A stretch of 64,000 nt of DNA from Trichosphaerium sp. ATCC 40318 (lineage: Eukaryota > Discosea > Flabellinia > Trichosidae): assembly GCA_038496445.1 (NCBI GenBank), contig JALMLS010000541.1, positions 124,001 to 188,000 on the forward strand, in the 5' to 3' direction. The notes beneath the pieces are model-generated. The model worked only from the letters and a program-made list of their open reading frames with translations. It was not told where the DNA came from and did no database searches. Shown piece by piece: positions 44,873 through 56,419 of this stretch (positions within the stretch are counted from its first letter, which is position 1; the number at the start of each line of letters is the position of its first letter). Made by a program: the position numbers and the translations under genes.

Positions 44873-47800
44873 TCATTCTTCTCTTTCTTTTCTCAAATAG
44901 TTTGTGTCAAAAATCTCCAAAACGTACATTTCTTTAGCGTCCAAAGGGACTGTTACAGTGGCGATGAGTGTATAAGTATCTCTCATCGCTACCAATGTAG
45001 CACATAGGTTTGTTGTTGGCATAGATAAGCAGAAAGGGTCCTACAAAGAGAAGGAATTTAGCGAAAATGTCCCGCCTTGCCTTTTTTAGAAAAAGATCAA
45101 AAAACCGACCCGATAAGAACATTGAGGTTTTCACAATATCTCTGAATACAAAAAAAAACGTTCCAAGCCAAACGAGAAATAAAGACTTTCATTGAGGCAT
45201 TAAAACTGCGTGGGAAGAAAAACATTCGGAAATTTTTTTGAAAGACATCGTACCCCAGAAGTTACGTTGATACGCGCTTGGCTACTCATACCAGTTACAT
45301 TCAGTTGATAATTCTGCAGGTTCGAGGTTATAAAATAGTAATGGTCGTAAGAGAATGAAAAGGAGTAATCCACGTGGTTGGAAAATCATCCAATTTGGCA
45401 AATTCTCTCCATTTAGAAAATTGTAAATTTCAGATACTAAAAAATAGCAACCCAAATTTTTTTGTTACGAACTACGAACCGTTATAAGGCTACCCTCATA
45501 GTTGACCTTTTTACCAGGTGATACAGTTGTAGAGAGAAATTGAACAGAAGCGAAAAACTCTTCCTGCACGTTGCTCAGCTCCCGTTCTGGAAGGTCAAGG
45601 AGAATATCTTCCACACCTTGCTCTAGACCTCTAACTCCGCGTTTACGAGAGCAAGTGTCATAAACTAAAAGCAAGAGAAACGCGTGAGCTTAGGTAGAAG
45701 AAAATAGAAAAAAAAAAGCGCAAAAACGTATTTTGCCTGAAAATGTTGTTTTAATCGCTGTTCGAAGGTTTCTACGCACAAGGTTGGCATTCTGTGCTAA
45801 ATTCAGTAGCTAAAGCGCCAAAATTACCAAGAACCCAAATTAAAGAGTTTTCAAAAGGCACAGAAACGACGTATCGTACTCGACCTATGAAGCAATTAAT
45901 AAATCATTGAAGGTATGACGCTATAGCGAGTGATCTAAGCGCAATGCAGTAATTTAACTTTTGAAAAACTGAAAATGTTTTTGGCATTTACTATGTAGTG
46001 TTAGATCATTCTAGTGTACCTGGATCATTTTGAGGTCCTTTTGGTTCGAAAATAGTTGGTTGAAACGCGTCTTGACTCGTGACTCCTTGGGCGTTTTTAT
46101 AGCCAACCATGTAATTATTTATGCCATCAATAGAGCCAGGGATGGGAATATTCACTACAAAGCGTACATTAACGTTATTTTAACAAAAACTCGAATGACT
46201 TACGTTTACCCGGTAGAGGCGTAGCGCCATTTAAACAAGAGATTCTGTATCCAAACCACGCATATCTGTGGCCTGTGCCACTACTCTCGTTGAAATTGGT
46301 ATTATCTACACATTCGAGTTTTGCTGTAATCGAGCAGGTGCAATCGGCACCGGTGAAACTAGGCGTACAACGCTCGCACGTATTGTTTGCGGTTAAGCCA
46401 AAACCCTTTTTGAAACTATAAACAAGCAACGTTCTAAAATGACAATAAACGCACCTGCTCGCACTTGCAAATCGCTTTGGCATCGTTGCCAACAGTTTGT
46501 ATACATTCAGAGTTTGCTGTGCAGTTTGCTGTAGCGCATTGATCAGCTTCGCCATCACAAGGCGTGTTCTCGACTAACAGCTCGTTAGATAATATCCCAA
46601 GGCGCAATGCACGTACCTTGACAAGCCTCAACTACAAACAGCCAATCACTATGGATTAAGTGCTCCCTACATTTTTCTTCAGAGTCACTTTCGTTCTGAG
46701 GACAGTGGTTCATCCATCCAAATCCTGTAACAAGCTCGCCTCTATGATCTATAAAGATAATGGTTAGTTATAATCCAACTAAGAGAAGAAAAAAATGATT
46801 ACCGCGCTGAACAAAGAAGACATCTGTCGGATCTCCGTCTTTGCCTTTAGAAAGGAGATCCCAAGTTTTATTAGTTAACCTGTGCCTTATAAAGCCTCTC
46901 CCTTGTTCTCCCATATTTTCGTCTACTGCAAGATTATCCCCATCATCAGCCTATCCAAACGTACATTAGAATACACTCTTAGTTAAAGCACAAAAAAAAC
47001 TGCCGATTACGTACAACTTTGACGCTTCCAGTGTATTCAAACTCAATATCAAATAAATCACCGTTATCCCATAGATCAGAGTCTTGGTTTGCAGCTGCAA
47101 CACCAAATATTTGTATTGTCCCTTCGTCTCTGTCAAACGACATTCTCATGTCTGCTCCATCAGATGGGTCAAAGCTGAAGGTAATTAAAGTCTTAGCCTT
47201 AAAATCAGCTAAACCATCCAATCTCAAGCCTTAAAACAACAAAATGTAAGAAAACATCTCATGTAGTCTACAGAAAAATTATACTGTACCATAGATACCA
47301 TCTTGTCTAACTTGACCAAAACGGTGGTTACGAAGTACAAATGTACGTGGTTCTGTTGAGATATGGTCTTCGCTCCAATCAAGATTACAATGTGCTGTAT
47401 TACAGAATATTAATTTTCTTTCGAGACAAGAGGTTCAAGAGGTTGATGATTGTTAAAGTTAAAAAAGGTCAAAGATTAATACCTCCATTGTAACCGTAAT
47501 GAGCTCTTGCTTTTTCATAAAACCAAGCGAACGTGTCTCCTAAGGGAAGCGCGTTAAGAACAAAGCTCTAAAGATTTTCACTCACTTTGATCAGCGTAAG
47601 CCCAGTCAGATGCTACAGGAAGCCTAGGGCTATCTGTAACGTATGGAGCATTCGGATTTGTAAAAAAGGTAAAATGCTCGAACTCTAGCTCGCCCTAAAG
47701 AGAAAATATGAGCCATGCGTCTCAGACGTGTGGTAACCTCCAAAGAAGTGAAAATGACTTACGTTAGGATTGTCAAAACAAATTAGCGCTACTGCAACTG

Positions 47801-48428
47801 TGTCCGGCTTATCTTGTAAGACAATGCGTGCAACATAACAATAATCCCGTTGGTTTAGATCAGTAGCGTTTAGGTCGAGTTCAACAAATTCTAGCGATAA
47901 TAAGCGTTAAAACAAGTTTGGAGTTGATTCAATAGCGTAAAAGTTAATTGTACGGGCTTTTTTGACTTTTGGAAAGCGTTTTGTTTAACCTACCTTCTCT
48001 GTCGGGGAACCAAAACTTCGCTGTCTGTACATTCCATGCGTACAGAGACAATATAGTTGATGTATTTGACTGTGGAGGGTTCTTTTAAAACACATTAGAA
48101 ACACGGAATAAAGTGTACTGACTCCGTACAGTAACGTTAACGATCGCGCTAGCGTTATCCGCCCACGATATTTCCCAGTTTAGCGATACTAGTCGTTCCT
48201 CCTCGCCACTTTGGTCACAAGCAAGCTTTTTTTCGAAAAAGCGACCATTACCTTGCGCTGTTTAGTCGTTGATGAATCTATAGTTTGCTATTCGGCTTTT
48301 TTTGAAAATCCAATTTAAACTATCCATTGTAGTGTACCTGTTACACAGCCACCGTATGTTGTATGTACAAGTGCAAGAATACAAACAAGCGACAATAACG
48401 CACTGTAAATAAAAATAAGTACTCATAT
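44873..48428 (-). CDS. Large secreted or surface protein with EGF-like module
   Basis: About seventeen exons on the minus strand. Near 48400 a hydrophobic stretch (SALLSLVCILALVHTTYGG) looks like a signal peptide, but no ATG is in its frame, so the true start is unresolved. Clear exons follow: AQGNGRFFEKKLACDQ, LNWEISWADNASAIVNV, TAKFWFPDRE, YVARIVLQDKPDTVAVALICF, ELEFEHFTFFTNPNAPYV, RTFVLRNHRFGQVRQDG, KTLITFSFDPSDGADM, DLFDIEFEYTGSV, LVTGFGWMNHCPQ, then an EGF-like cluster (DQCATANCTANSECIQTVGN, ICKCEQ, NTCERCTPSFTGADCTC). A distal part contains RYVVSVPFENSLIWVLGNFG, RGLEQGVEDILLDLPE and finally TLVAMRDTYTLIATVTV with stop at 44873-44875. The exon near 45300-45480 has two competing protein-like frames. 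Adhesion or matrix role inferred. Confidence 0.65.
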
Positions 48429-48740
48429 TGGTGTGGTTGTTAGCAAGGAAATGACAAAAGAGCGTTTTTGTTGGTACACGGCCTTTTTCATTCTTTTTGT
48501 ACAGATCTGAACAAGTTGCCGAAAACTTGTTATAATGCAGCCTTTTATACAGAGTGCTGGCTGAATGGAAGATTTTAAACTATTTGTACCTGAAGTTGGT
48601 CATTTATTGCGTTCTATTGTAGAAAAAGCGCGACAAACTTAATAGTGGAGTACACGCCGTTGGTTTTGTTTGTGCCGAAAATTGAAGCAAATGAAGTCAA
48701 ATATTGTCATTAATTGTTCTGTTATGTGGCTGTAGTACAA

Positions 48741-51700
48741 ATGGCGGAGCCAAAAGCGTCTACCTTAGTTGTAGTACAAAAAGGTTCAATAGTTTGACAT
48801 GTTGAGGTTTTCACACTAAATGTAATAACAGACGGTGATAAACACGGATGGCTAACGGCGGAAGCTTTGTTGGAGGCGAATGATTTTGTTGAACTTGACG
48901 CGCGTTTAATTGGTGGTTTTTTAATCCCTTTGCACTGGACATTAACTGGGGAACCTAGAGTGCTTGTCTCAAGGCGATTTTAAAGCAACACCTAGTCAAA
49001 TTACATTAGGAATAGATTTGAAGTCTGATTTCAAGTACGTACCTTCTTTAAACGCATAACTGATGTGTCATTTTAGACTAGCACGCATAGCAACATCAAA
49101 TCAACCAAAACGTACGTGGGTGTACTCACCACAAGCGCAGAAGCTATTGGTAGACTTTATTAGCAAGTTTCGTCCATGCTGTCAACAAATAAGGTAAACT
49201 AAATTTAACAGGGTATCCACAGCTTGTTTACGTTCTTGTATAGCACCTTTACACGCAATGGACGTATACCAAAGATAATAGCAATAGATACGTCAACTGC
49301 CGTACTGATTGGGCGCTGGCGTTTAGAGAATCTTCCCTCTCACATATTTTACGTACTGGCCAAGTTACTTTTCTTTGAATTAACAAGTTTTGGTTTAGAA
49401 TTCTTCCTCTCCGCTCTACACTGTTCCTAAACCTAAAGTAGCACCTAAAAAAATACCTAGAAAGAGTATTCAGCAACCTAAAAAGAGTACACGTTTAAAA
49501 CAAGGCGCAAACGGAGCGAAGAAAGCGACTAGTAATCGCTCAGCTACAACCTCGGCACCTTTAAAGGTTTTGAAGTCTCCACGAACACCACAACCTACAA
49601 CGGCTAAGAAACAAGTTGCCACGACTTTTTCTTATGCCAACGCACTGCAAGGGAAGAAAAAGCCACCAGCACGTGTTGGCAAACAGCAAAAAGATGTTGT
49701 ATTTTATCAAGCACGAAAGAGTAATTCTCCGAAGAATCAGAAGCCAAAAAGAGCTAGTCCTAAGAAAACGTCGTCATCAACATTTTCTTATGCAAGTGCT
49801 GTTCAATACAAGGAAAAACCCAAGGCTTCTAAACCAAAGAAACAAGCTGTTACAAAGAAACAAAGCGCGCAAGCTAGGAAACAACAACAGCAACATTTAG
49901 AAAATGTGAGAAATGGATTAACATCAAAGAAAAAACGTGATGCTGAACAGTTTTCTCTTGATCAACTTATGCGATCTAGCAATAAATATAACGTACGTTA
50001 CCTCGTCCAGGGCGTAATATATTTTTGAAAACACAAGACACGTTGGAGTGTAACTAAGAGTAAAACTTCAACTAATTTTTTTGTACAGGACAACTCCAAC
50101 AAACGATTAGAACAGCTTTCTGGGTCAGAATTGAACACCTACTTGATGGCCCAAGGAAATACAATAACATTCAAGCACGTTGATTAATACTAGACAATAT
50201 TGTTGTTTGTTGAGGTGAAGCTAATGCTTTAACAAAAGAGGAAAGCAAAGAGAAAAGCCTAAGTTTAAGAAACCTACAAAACTGAAACTAGCGATTCTTG
50301 AGAATCGTAAAGAACAGTTCTTGGAGTTGCTTAAACAGCGTGGTGTTGATGTTGATAACTTACCAGAAGATGAGCTTGTAGCTATCATTGAAAAAGCCCT
50401 AGAAGAATTTCCTGTAAGTCTACAATTTTTTTCTTGTTTTTTTCTGATGTTGGAAAATGCTTGAACGCTCACTGGATTTTAGACAAAAAAAGATACAAAG
50501 GATACAACGATAAATAGCGATAATCAACGTAGACTTAAAGTAATAAAACAAATACCAGTACTAAATGCACTACCATCAAGACGAAGGTACCAAAAACCTC
50601 AAAAAATGATTTGACCGCTAACTTTTTTTACATCTAGTTTTTGTGATCAATTGTTGACCAAAGACCTTGATGGACTGATCACAGCTTACTTGCAAAAACT
50701 TGGTACTATAAACCAACGGCTTCGTGCAGATCCTAAGAAGGTATGTAATATATTTTGTTCGCTATATTAACCAGCTGTTGTTAAGTACCGTGACAGAAAA
50801 CGGTTCGTTGCAGGTTTCAGAGAAGTTTCAAGAAGAGTAAAATCTGGTCGTGTTTTTTTAGTTTTTATGGCTCCTAGTGTAGAACAGAGTGGTCAAGGTG
50901 AGTAAAGAATATTGCATACATGTATCATATTTAAGCGATACATTAGGCGGTTTGGATGAGGCTATAACGCGGTTAAAGTCTCTTTGTATAGAGTTTAAAG
51001 TTCCATTGATTTTTGGATTATCAAAAAAGAAGCTTGGACAGGTAACATTTTTTGAGATGCTGCAAGACGAGATCTAACGTTTCTTTTTTGTAGTGTATAG
51101 GAAAGAAAACACCTTTTAGTATTATAGGCATTTTAGCTGTAGAGGGTATGCCTAAAAGTGAAACCGACGATATTGTGAAATTGGCAAATAGGAACAAGTA
51201 TGTACAGCTTTTTTTTTAAGTCCTTTCCTTTTCTTGGCTACCTTTGTTTTTGTTCGCGATTTCTTACTCTGAATATTTACCCACTACACTAGGATTTTAT
51301 TTTGTTTACAACAGAGGTTCATAGAAAGGCGTGAAGGCATTGACTATGCGTTTAAAAACCCAGAAATTGTACGTGTTTTTTGTGATTGGTTTTTTTTGGT
51401 TTCGCTTTTTCTTTATCGAAACTTATTATTACGGATGACTAAGTGCTGATATATTTCCTTAGCTTGTTGAAGAACGTGTACCTTTCTTTGGTAAAGTATT
51501 AAATCACTTTGAATCACGGAAGGAAATAGAACTATACCATGAGTTAAACGATGAACAACTGACGGAGGCTCTACAAAATCATTTGAGTTCCAAAGAAAGT
51601 GATAAGTCATGGACAGTCTTTATCTCGCTTTCTCCTTTCAAATGTCCATTGACTGTTGTAATAAGTGTAGACCCATCAAAAACAGTTAGTGTCATAAAGG

Positions 51701-52157
51701 TATGAACTTAACTGCTTGATTTTTTGTTGATTTTTTCAAATAGGAAAAACTTGAAGGTACTTTTAAGTGGTTGAGCATTGCTGCAGAAAAAGTAGTCTTA
51801 GTAATGATGAGTCGTATCTTAAGAGATGATTTACAAATATCACTTTGTATACCAGGTGAATATTGTACTATAAATGTATATGGAAGTCTCAAACATGCTC
51901 AAAAGGTAAGTGTTTTTTTTTTCAAAAGTTTTTATCAAACCGGACCATCTCATAGTTCTCAGTGCGATATACTTATCTACTAGTATACTGAGGGAACTTT
52001 GAATATATGGCTACCAGTTCGAGAGACTATGGTGTTAATTAAGGATCTGTTTAGGCCTTTGTACAAACAACTTGATCAACGTTTTTTCACGAAGAGGAAA
52101 CAAAAGGATGCATGGAGTCAAAGAAAACACTACCCAAAACGCAAAAAATATGCGTAG
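48741..52157 (+). CDS. SECISBP2: SECIS-binding protein 2-like (selenocysteine incorporation factor)
   Basis: SBP2 binds the SECIS element in selenoprotein mRNAs and recruits eEFSec/tRNA-Sec so UGA is read as selenocysteine. Seventeen phase-consistent exons (48741-48770, 48807-48912, 48974-49034, 49077-49193, 49212-49263, 49399-49992, 50089-50178, 50246-50413, 50483-50586, 50638-50740, 50786-50897, 50947-51041, 51094-51197, 51317-51368, 51463-51699, 51744-51905, 51984-52157), about 786 residues. The middle is Lys-rich and disordered with FSYANALQG-type motifs. The RNA-binding core has SFCDQLLTKDLDGLI, YRDRKRFVAGFREVSRRV, then the L7Ae/L30e domain: FLVFMAPSVEQS, GGLDEAITRLKSLCIEFKV, LIFGLSKKKLGQ, FSIIGILAVEG. 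About 190 extra residues follow (WTVFISLSPFKCPLTVVIS, LVMMSRILRDDLQISLCIPG) with a basic tail; this extension is not a part of SBP2 I know. Confidence 0.85.
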
Positions 52158-52317
52158 AAACGCATATGTTCAAACTTGTATTTATTGTAAAAAGAAAATA
52201 CTACTGGAATCATTCTCGTTCTTGGTGTTACTCATAAAACTAAAACCTGAGGAATTGACACAGATTATCGATAAAAAACTATTAAAGATAATTGATTTTT
52301 GATTTCAGTTTTTTGGT

Positions 52318-52425
52318 TTTATTCATCACTGTGAAAATGTAGTTTTCTTTGACTAGCATAAACTGTTGTAATTACATGCTGGAATCCATAATCCAACCTA
52401 TGAGGATGAAAAAAGTGTGAATTGT
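52318..52425 (-). repeat. Diverged copy of the F-box/LRR gene's 3' flank
   Basis: About 105 bases are similar to 54708-54810, which lie just beyond the stop of the F-box/LRR gene on the minus strand (shared pieces: attcatca, tagttt.ctttgac/acaagcataaa, ggatgaaaaa.gtgtg). The rest of 52158-52682 has no gene I can support; it may hold the eroded body of a sister gene. Confidence 0.55.
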
Positions 52426-52682
52426 ACAAACCAGTATTTGCTAGCTGCCCGACTTTGAGAGCTACACAAACATGTTTTAAGGGCTGTTGACTGTCATATG
52501 GGTATCCAGTAATGGAAAATTCTAGAAGTGACAGAAATCTTGGATTTCAACAAGGTTACACTTGATAGTACATGCATTTATAGAATACAGCTTTAAGTCT
52601 CTTTTCATTCTGTAGCACATGTTGTTTATTTAAATACTAAGCTTGCAAGATAGGTCCACTTGTTTTCAAGGTACATACGGTT

Positions 52683-54392
52683 TTAAACACCCAGACATTG
52701 CATGTTCACTAAGTTTTTGGCACATAGACGCTTGGCTATTCTTAGAAAACCGTTCTTGTCGTGGATCACTACAAAGGAAAAATTAATATTAAACAAAAAA
52801 GTACATTTGTTGTACGTTGTATGCCACACTCCTTGTTCCAAAATGCCATCATCATCGTTTGGAGCACCGCCTATTCTCCCAATAGTCCACCCAAGATGTC
52901 GTCTAGTATATGTAGGAGTGCGATAGTTAATAATTGTTGCTGGCTATAAAAACACAATTGTTAATAAGTATTCCTCCGAAATAATATCGTCAAGATACTT
53001 ACCGTAGACTTGCAAAATTGTCCACCCGATACAACAAAATCTTTACAATTATGAAACAACACAGCTATTGTTGAGGTGCCACAACATTGAGGTATTGCGT
53101 TTGGATCAGCAAAAAACTGCCAAGGATTTGTATTGCATTCTGGGGAGTCACGCTCATTGTTCCATAGCACATGGCCTATGTGGTGTGTTAAGTTAAAAAT
53201 AACCTTGCTATATACCTGTTGTTGTGTAGATTATAGCGTTTTCTATTGTCACGTGAGCATTCTAAAATAAACAAATGAGTCAATCTAATTTTGTTGTAGT
53301 TCAAAAATGTTTACCACGTCAGATTCGTAGAACACATTGATACCCATCACCACTAAGTAACAATCAATTAGTTCAAGAAGCTTCAGTGTATAGTAAGAAT
53401 ACCTTCTGCGACGTAACCTGCAGCTTTTTCAACACTTGCTCCAGTAGCTCTGTAGTATGCTACGGTTATAGCTAAACTCTTAACAGAATGTGATGAGTTA
53501 ATACTCAAGTATAGTACGCACAATAGTAATCTCTTGCATTTCTGAGGGACAAGTTTCTGGTGGAGGTGACACAGGAAGTGTAGCCCCTTGAGGATAGCCT
53601 CTTTTTTGATTTTTAGGGTTTCTACGAAGAATGAGGAGTCAAAAAATAATATGTTTTACTCAAACAACGTACTTGAACACCAAGTGATCACCAGGTCCAA
53701 TCAAAGACTTGTGATGAGGACGCATGAACGAGACATGTCTAGTTTTGTTCATTAAAAGACTTAGTATGATATCGAATTTGGTACCTATCCAGCGCATCGA
53801 AGAAGTGCCAATCACCATGTTTAGATTGCCAGAAGCCAGAGAAAGTACCATCAGAATATTGAGTAACTCGAAAATGTTGATGGTTCTCTCCAATTGCTTT
53901 GAACGTATTTGAAGGTGCATCCATAACTGTCACGTTGTTTTCGTTTTGAATGGTAATCTAAAATTGGGTTAATACAGCGCACGTGATTTTTTTCAGTTTT
54001 GTATCGTCATTATCTTCCAAACGTGATTATACCTTTGTATTCCTTGCGAAAGGGGAGTGTTTAATACACTTGAAGCTCAAAGTCTTGTTTGTTTTGAAAT
54101 ACAGTACGACATTATGTTTTTTTGATTCTACAGGCTGGTTTGCATCCACGTGCGTCAGGGATACTGTTTAATGCGTAAATATCAACGAATCAAAGGGCAA
54201 CTTACTTTTCGAAATAACATCAAATTCGTCCATATTGTCCCAAAACTCTTGGTTATATCCCCACGTGAATGTGGTAAATATAAAGATACCTAATTAACCC
54301 ATTTATTTTAGTATTCCATTTCATACAGTAAAGGTAACGGCTACCCAGTCAGTTGGAAATTACGTACCCAAAGTTACGAGAAGCTTCCACAT
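52683..54392 (-). CDS. Secreted glycoprotein, possibly beta-helical
   Basis: Signal peptide from ATG 54392 (MWKLLVTLG, intron, IFIFTTFTWG). Exons with donors GTACGTAAT, GTAAGTTG, GTATAATC, GTACCAAA, GTACGTTG, GTGCGTAC, GTATTC, GTAAACAT, GTATATAG and GTAAGTAT read on in one frame: HNVVLYFKTNKTLSFKCIKH, ITIQNENNVTVMDAPSNTF, VTQYSDGTFSGFWQSK, DWHFFDALDR, HHKSLIGPGDHLVFK, SLAITVAYYRATGASVEKAA, VVMGINVFYESDVNAHVTI, ENAIIYTTTGHVLWNNE, TSTIAVLFHNCKDFVVSGG and RRHLGWTIGRIGGAPNDDDG. Recurrent short beta strands with N-V/I-T motifs suggest a right-handed beta-helix (pectate-lyase-like) fold, but no catalytic signature is evident. Stop TAA at 52683-52685. About 450 residues, several N-glycosylation sites. 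Function unknown. Confidence 0.65.
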
Positions 54393-54853
54393 GTTTGTTA
54401 GTTTGTTAGTGATGTGCGAAAAAGTATTTCCAGATTTTCAAACCTAAAAGTTTTTTGTGGTCTTGTAGGTTTTCGCAACACTCTCATACAAAGGGGCGTT
54501 CAAACCGTATTTATTTTCGCTTACCACGATTGCTTACACAAAAACGGTTAGATACCTATCGTCATTGGCTCCTACATACAACACCTCACATTGTTGTTTT
54601 ATTCAAAGTCACAGACATACAATAAAACCCGAACCAAAAAAAACTGTCGAGTTCTATTAGAAGCTTGATTTCGCCAATTACACCCGCCACGCCATTTGAG
54701 TTCAGTTTTATTCATCAATGTAATATGTAGTTTGCTTTAACAAGCATAAAATGTTTTAATTATATACTGGTATCCATATTCCAAGCTGTGTGGATGAAAA
54801 AGGTGTGGGTTTATGAGTAATGACGAACTAAAAATTGGCCATTTCTAGAGTTG

Positions 54854-55999
54854 CTACAGGAAAGGACCCCAATCCCACCACTCTGTACACCACCTTTCTA
54901 TTTTGGGGTAGCACTCAGGTTCATTGACTATAGTAATATGTGAACCTAGCGCAAGAAGACCTTCATCCGTTACTGAAGTATAAGTCACATCGATGGAATG
55001 TAATCCAACAAGTGACTTGATGCCTTTATCTGTTATAGCTTCACAACAACGAAGACTAATAGTGTGAACGCCAGCAAGTGATTTAATTCCTTCATCTGTC
55101 ACTCTTCTACAGCCATTAAGGCATATCTCATGAACGCCCTTCAATGCCATGAGACCATCATCAGATACTGAAGTTCCTCTAAGTTTAATAGTATGAACTC
55201 CAGCAAGTGCCGAAATACCATCTGTCAATTGTTTACAACAATTCAAGTTGATACAATGTACCCCAGCCAATGATCTAACACCCTCATCAGTGACGTTTGT
55301 GCGTTCAAGCTCAATGCTATAGACTCCAGCTAAACACTTTATCCCATTATCTGTAATCTTAGTATAGCTAATGTTGATAGTGTGGACCCCTGCAAGTGCT
55401 TGTAGTGAACTGTCAGTTATACTCGTCCTTTCAAGCCCAATAGTGTGAACGCCAGCCAATGGTATCACACCTCTGTCTGTAACTCTAGTGAAGCTCAAGT
55501 CAATTGTATGTACGCCTGCAAGACTCTGTATACTATCATCAGTAATATTACACCCTGCTAAGTTAACAGTGTGTATACCTGATAATAGAAGAACAGTAGC
55601 GTCTGAAATCCATTTGCAAAAGCTTAAGTTTATCCGCTTAACACCATCTAGAAGCCTCATTTCCTTGTCTGTAATAGTTGCGTAAGGTATAAGATATGTG
55701 GATCGTAGGGTCCCAGGCCATTTAGATATTTTTTCCAACATGATGATGTCCTTAATTTTGATCCTTGTGTAGCCTACAAGACAGCGAACAACATTTGATA
55801 AAAAATGACATGTTTGGGCAACAGCAAAGCGATCTCTGTCGATTAATCTTTTTAAAATCGTGTATGCTATTTCTGATGGGCAGTCTAGTAAGCAGTAAGG
55901 TTGGTCTATAGCCGTGGTAGGTCTATTTAACGTTAATACAGTATTATGTACATTATTAGTTCCCCTATACCTTTTTTTATTTGAATACGGCACTGACAT
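54854..55999 (-). CDS. F-box and leucine-rich-repeat protein, intronless
   Basis: One uninterrupted frame of 381 residues, unlike the intron-rich neighbours. Residues about 35-75 form an F-box (LLDCPSEIAYTILKRLIDRD, then AVAQTCHFLSNVVRCL), which would bind Skp1 in an SCF ubiquitin ligase. About twelve LRRs of 22-24 residues follow, with the consensus (SLAGVHTINLxxTxITDxG), for example LAGVHTIDLSFTRVTDRG and LAGVHCINLNCCKQLTDG. The C-terminus is aromatic (ERWCTEWWDWGPFL). Near-identical repeat units point to recent expansion. Fragments of the same type lie at 40443 and probably 52318-52682. Such F-box/LRR genes are abundant in some giant viruses and amoebae; whether this copy came by transfer is inference. 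Confidence 0.85.
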   Translation of the reverse strand: MSVPYSNKKRYRGTNNVHNTVLTLNRPTTAIDQPYCLLDCPSEIAYTILKRLIDRDRFAVAQTCHFLSNVVRCLVGYTRIKIKDIIMLEKISKWPGTLRSTYLIPYATITDKEMRLLDGVKRINLSFCKWISDATVLLLSGIHTVNLAGCNITDDSIQSLAGVHTIDLSFTRVTDRGVIPLAGVHTIGLERTSITDSSLQALAGVHTINISYTKITDNGIKCLAGVYSIELERTNVTDEGVRSLAGVHCINLNCCKQLTDGISALAGVHTIKLRGTSVSDDGLMALKGVHEICLNGCRRVTDEGIKSLAGVHTISLRCCEAITDKGIKSLVGLHSIDVTYTSVTDEGLLALGSHITIVNEPECYPKIERWCTEWWDWGPFL

Positions 56000-56409
56000 G
56001 CAGTGTCTGTTGAAAGCTAGAAGTTTGGCTACTTTGACATCTCTATGCTTTTGTTATTAAGTTGGGTATATTACGCACTAGCGAAATGGAGTATACTCTT
56101 GGTCATGCGGTTTGATGACTATCTAGTAGTTATGTTATCCTGTCATATTGTCCATCGCAAGCGAGTGTGAAAAAATCTAGAACCACCAAATGATGTTTTC
56201 GATTAAATGTCAAGAGTTTATTGGTTGGAAACCACGTCTCAAAACGCGGGTATTTTTGGCGCGATGGGTAGGGTTACACAGTGGCTTTTTGAGCTGATGT
56301 GAAGTATTTTTTCGATTCCACCACCAAGTTGAGAAAATGGAATGTAACTGGTGATTTATCAGGGCAAAGTCTACGACCAAACATAAATTTTAGTATTAAC
56401 AACCTAAAA

Positions 56410-56415
56410 CACGTG
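56410..56415 (+). promoter_or_regulatory. CACGTG element just upstream of the RCC1 start codon
   Basis: CACGTGATTC precedes ATG at 56420 with only four bases between the hexamer and the start. The same motif recurs near several other gene starts in the window, suggesting a core promoter or bHLH/bZIP factor site. Confidence 0.4.
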
Positions 56416-56419
56416 ATTC

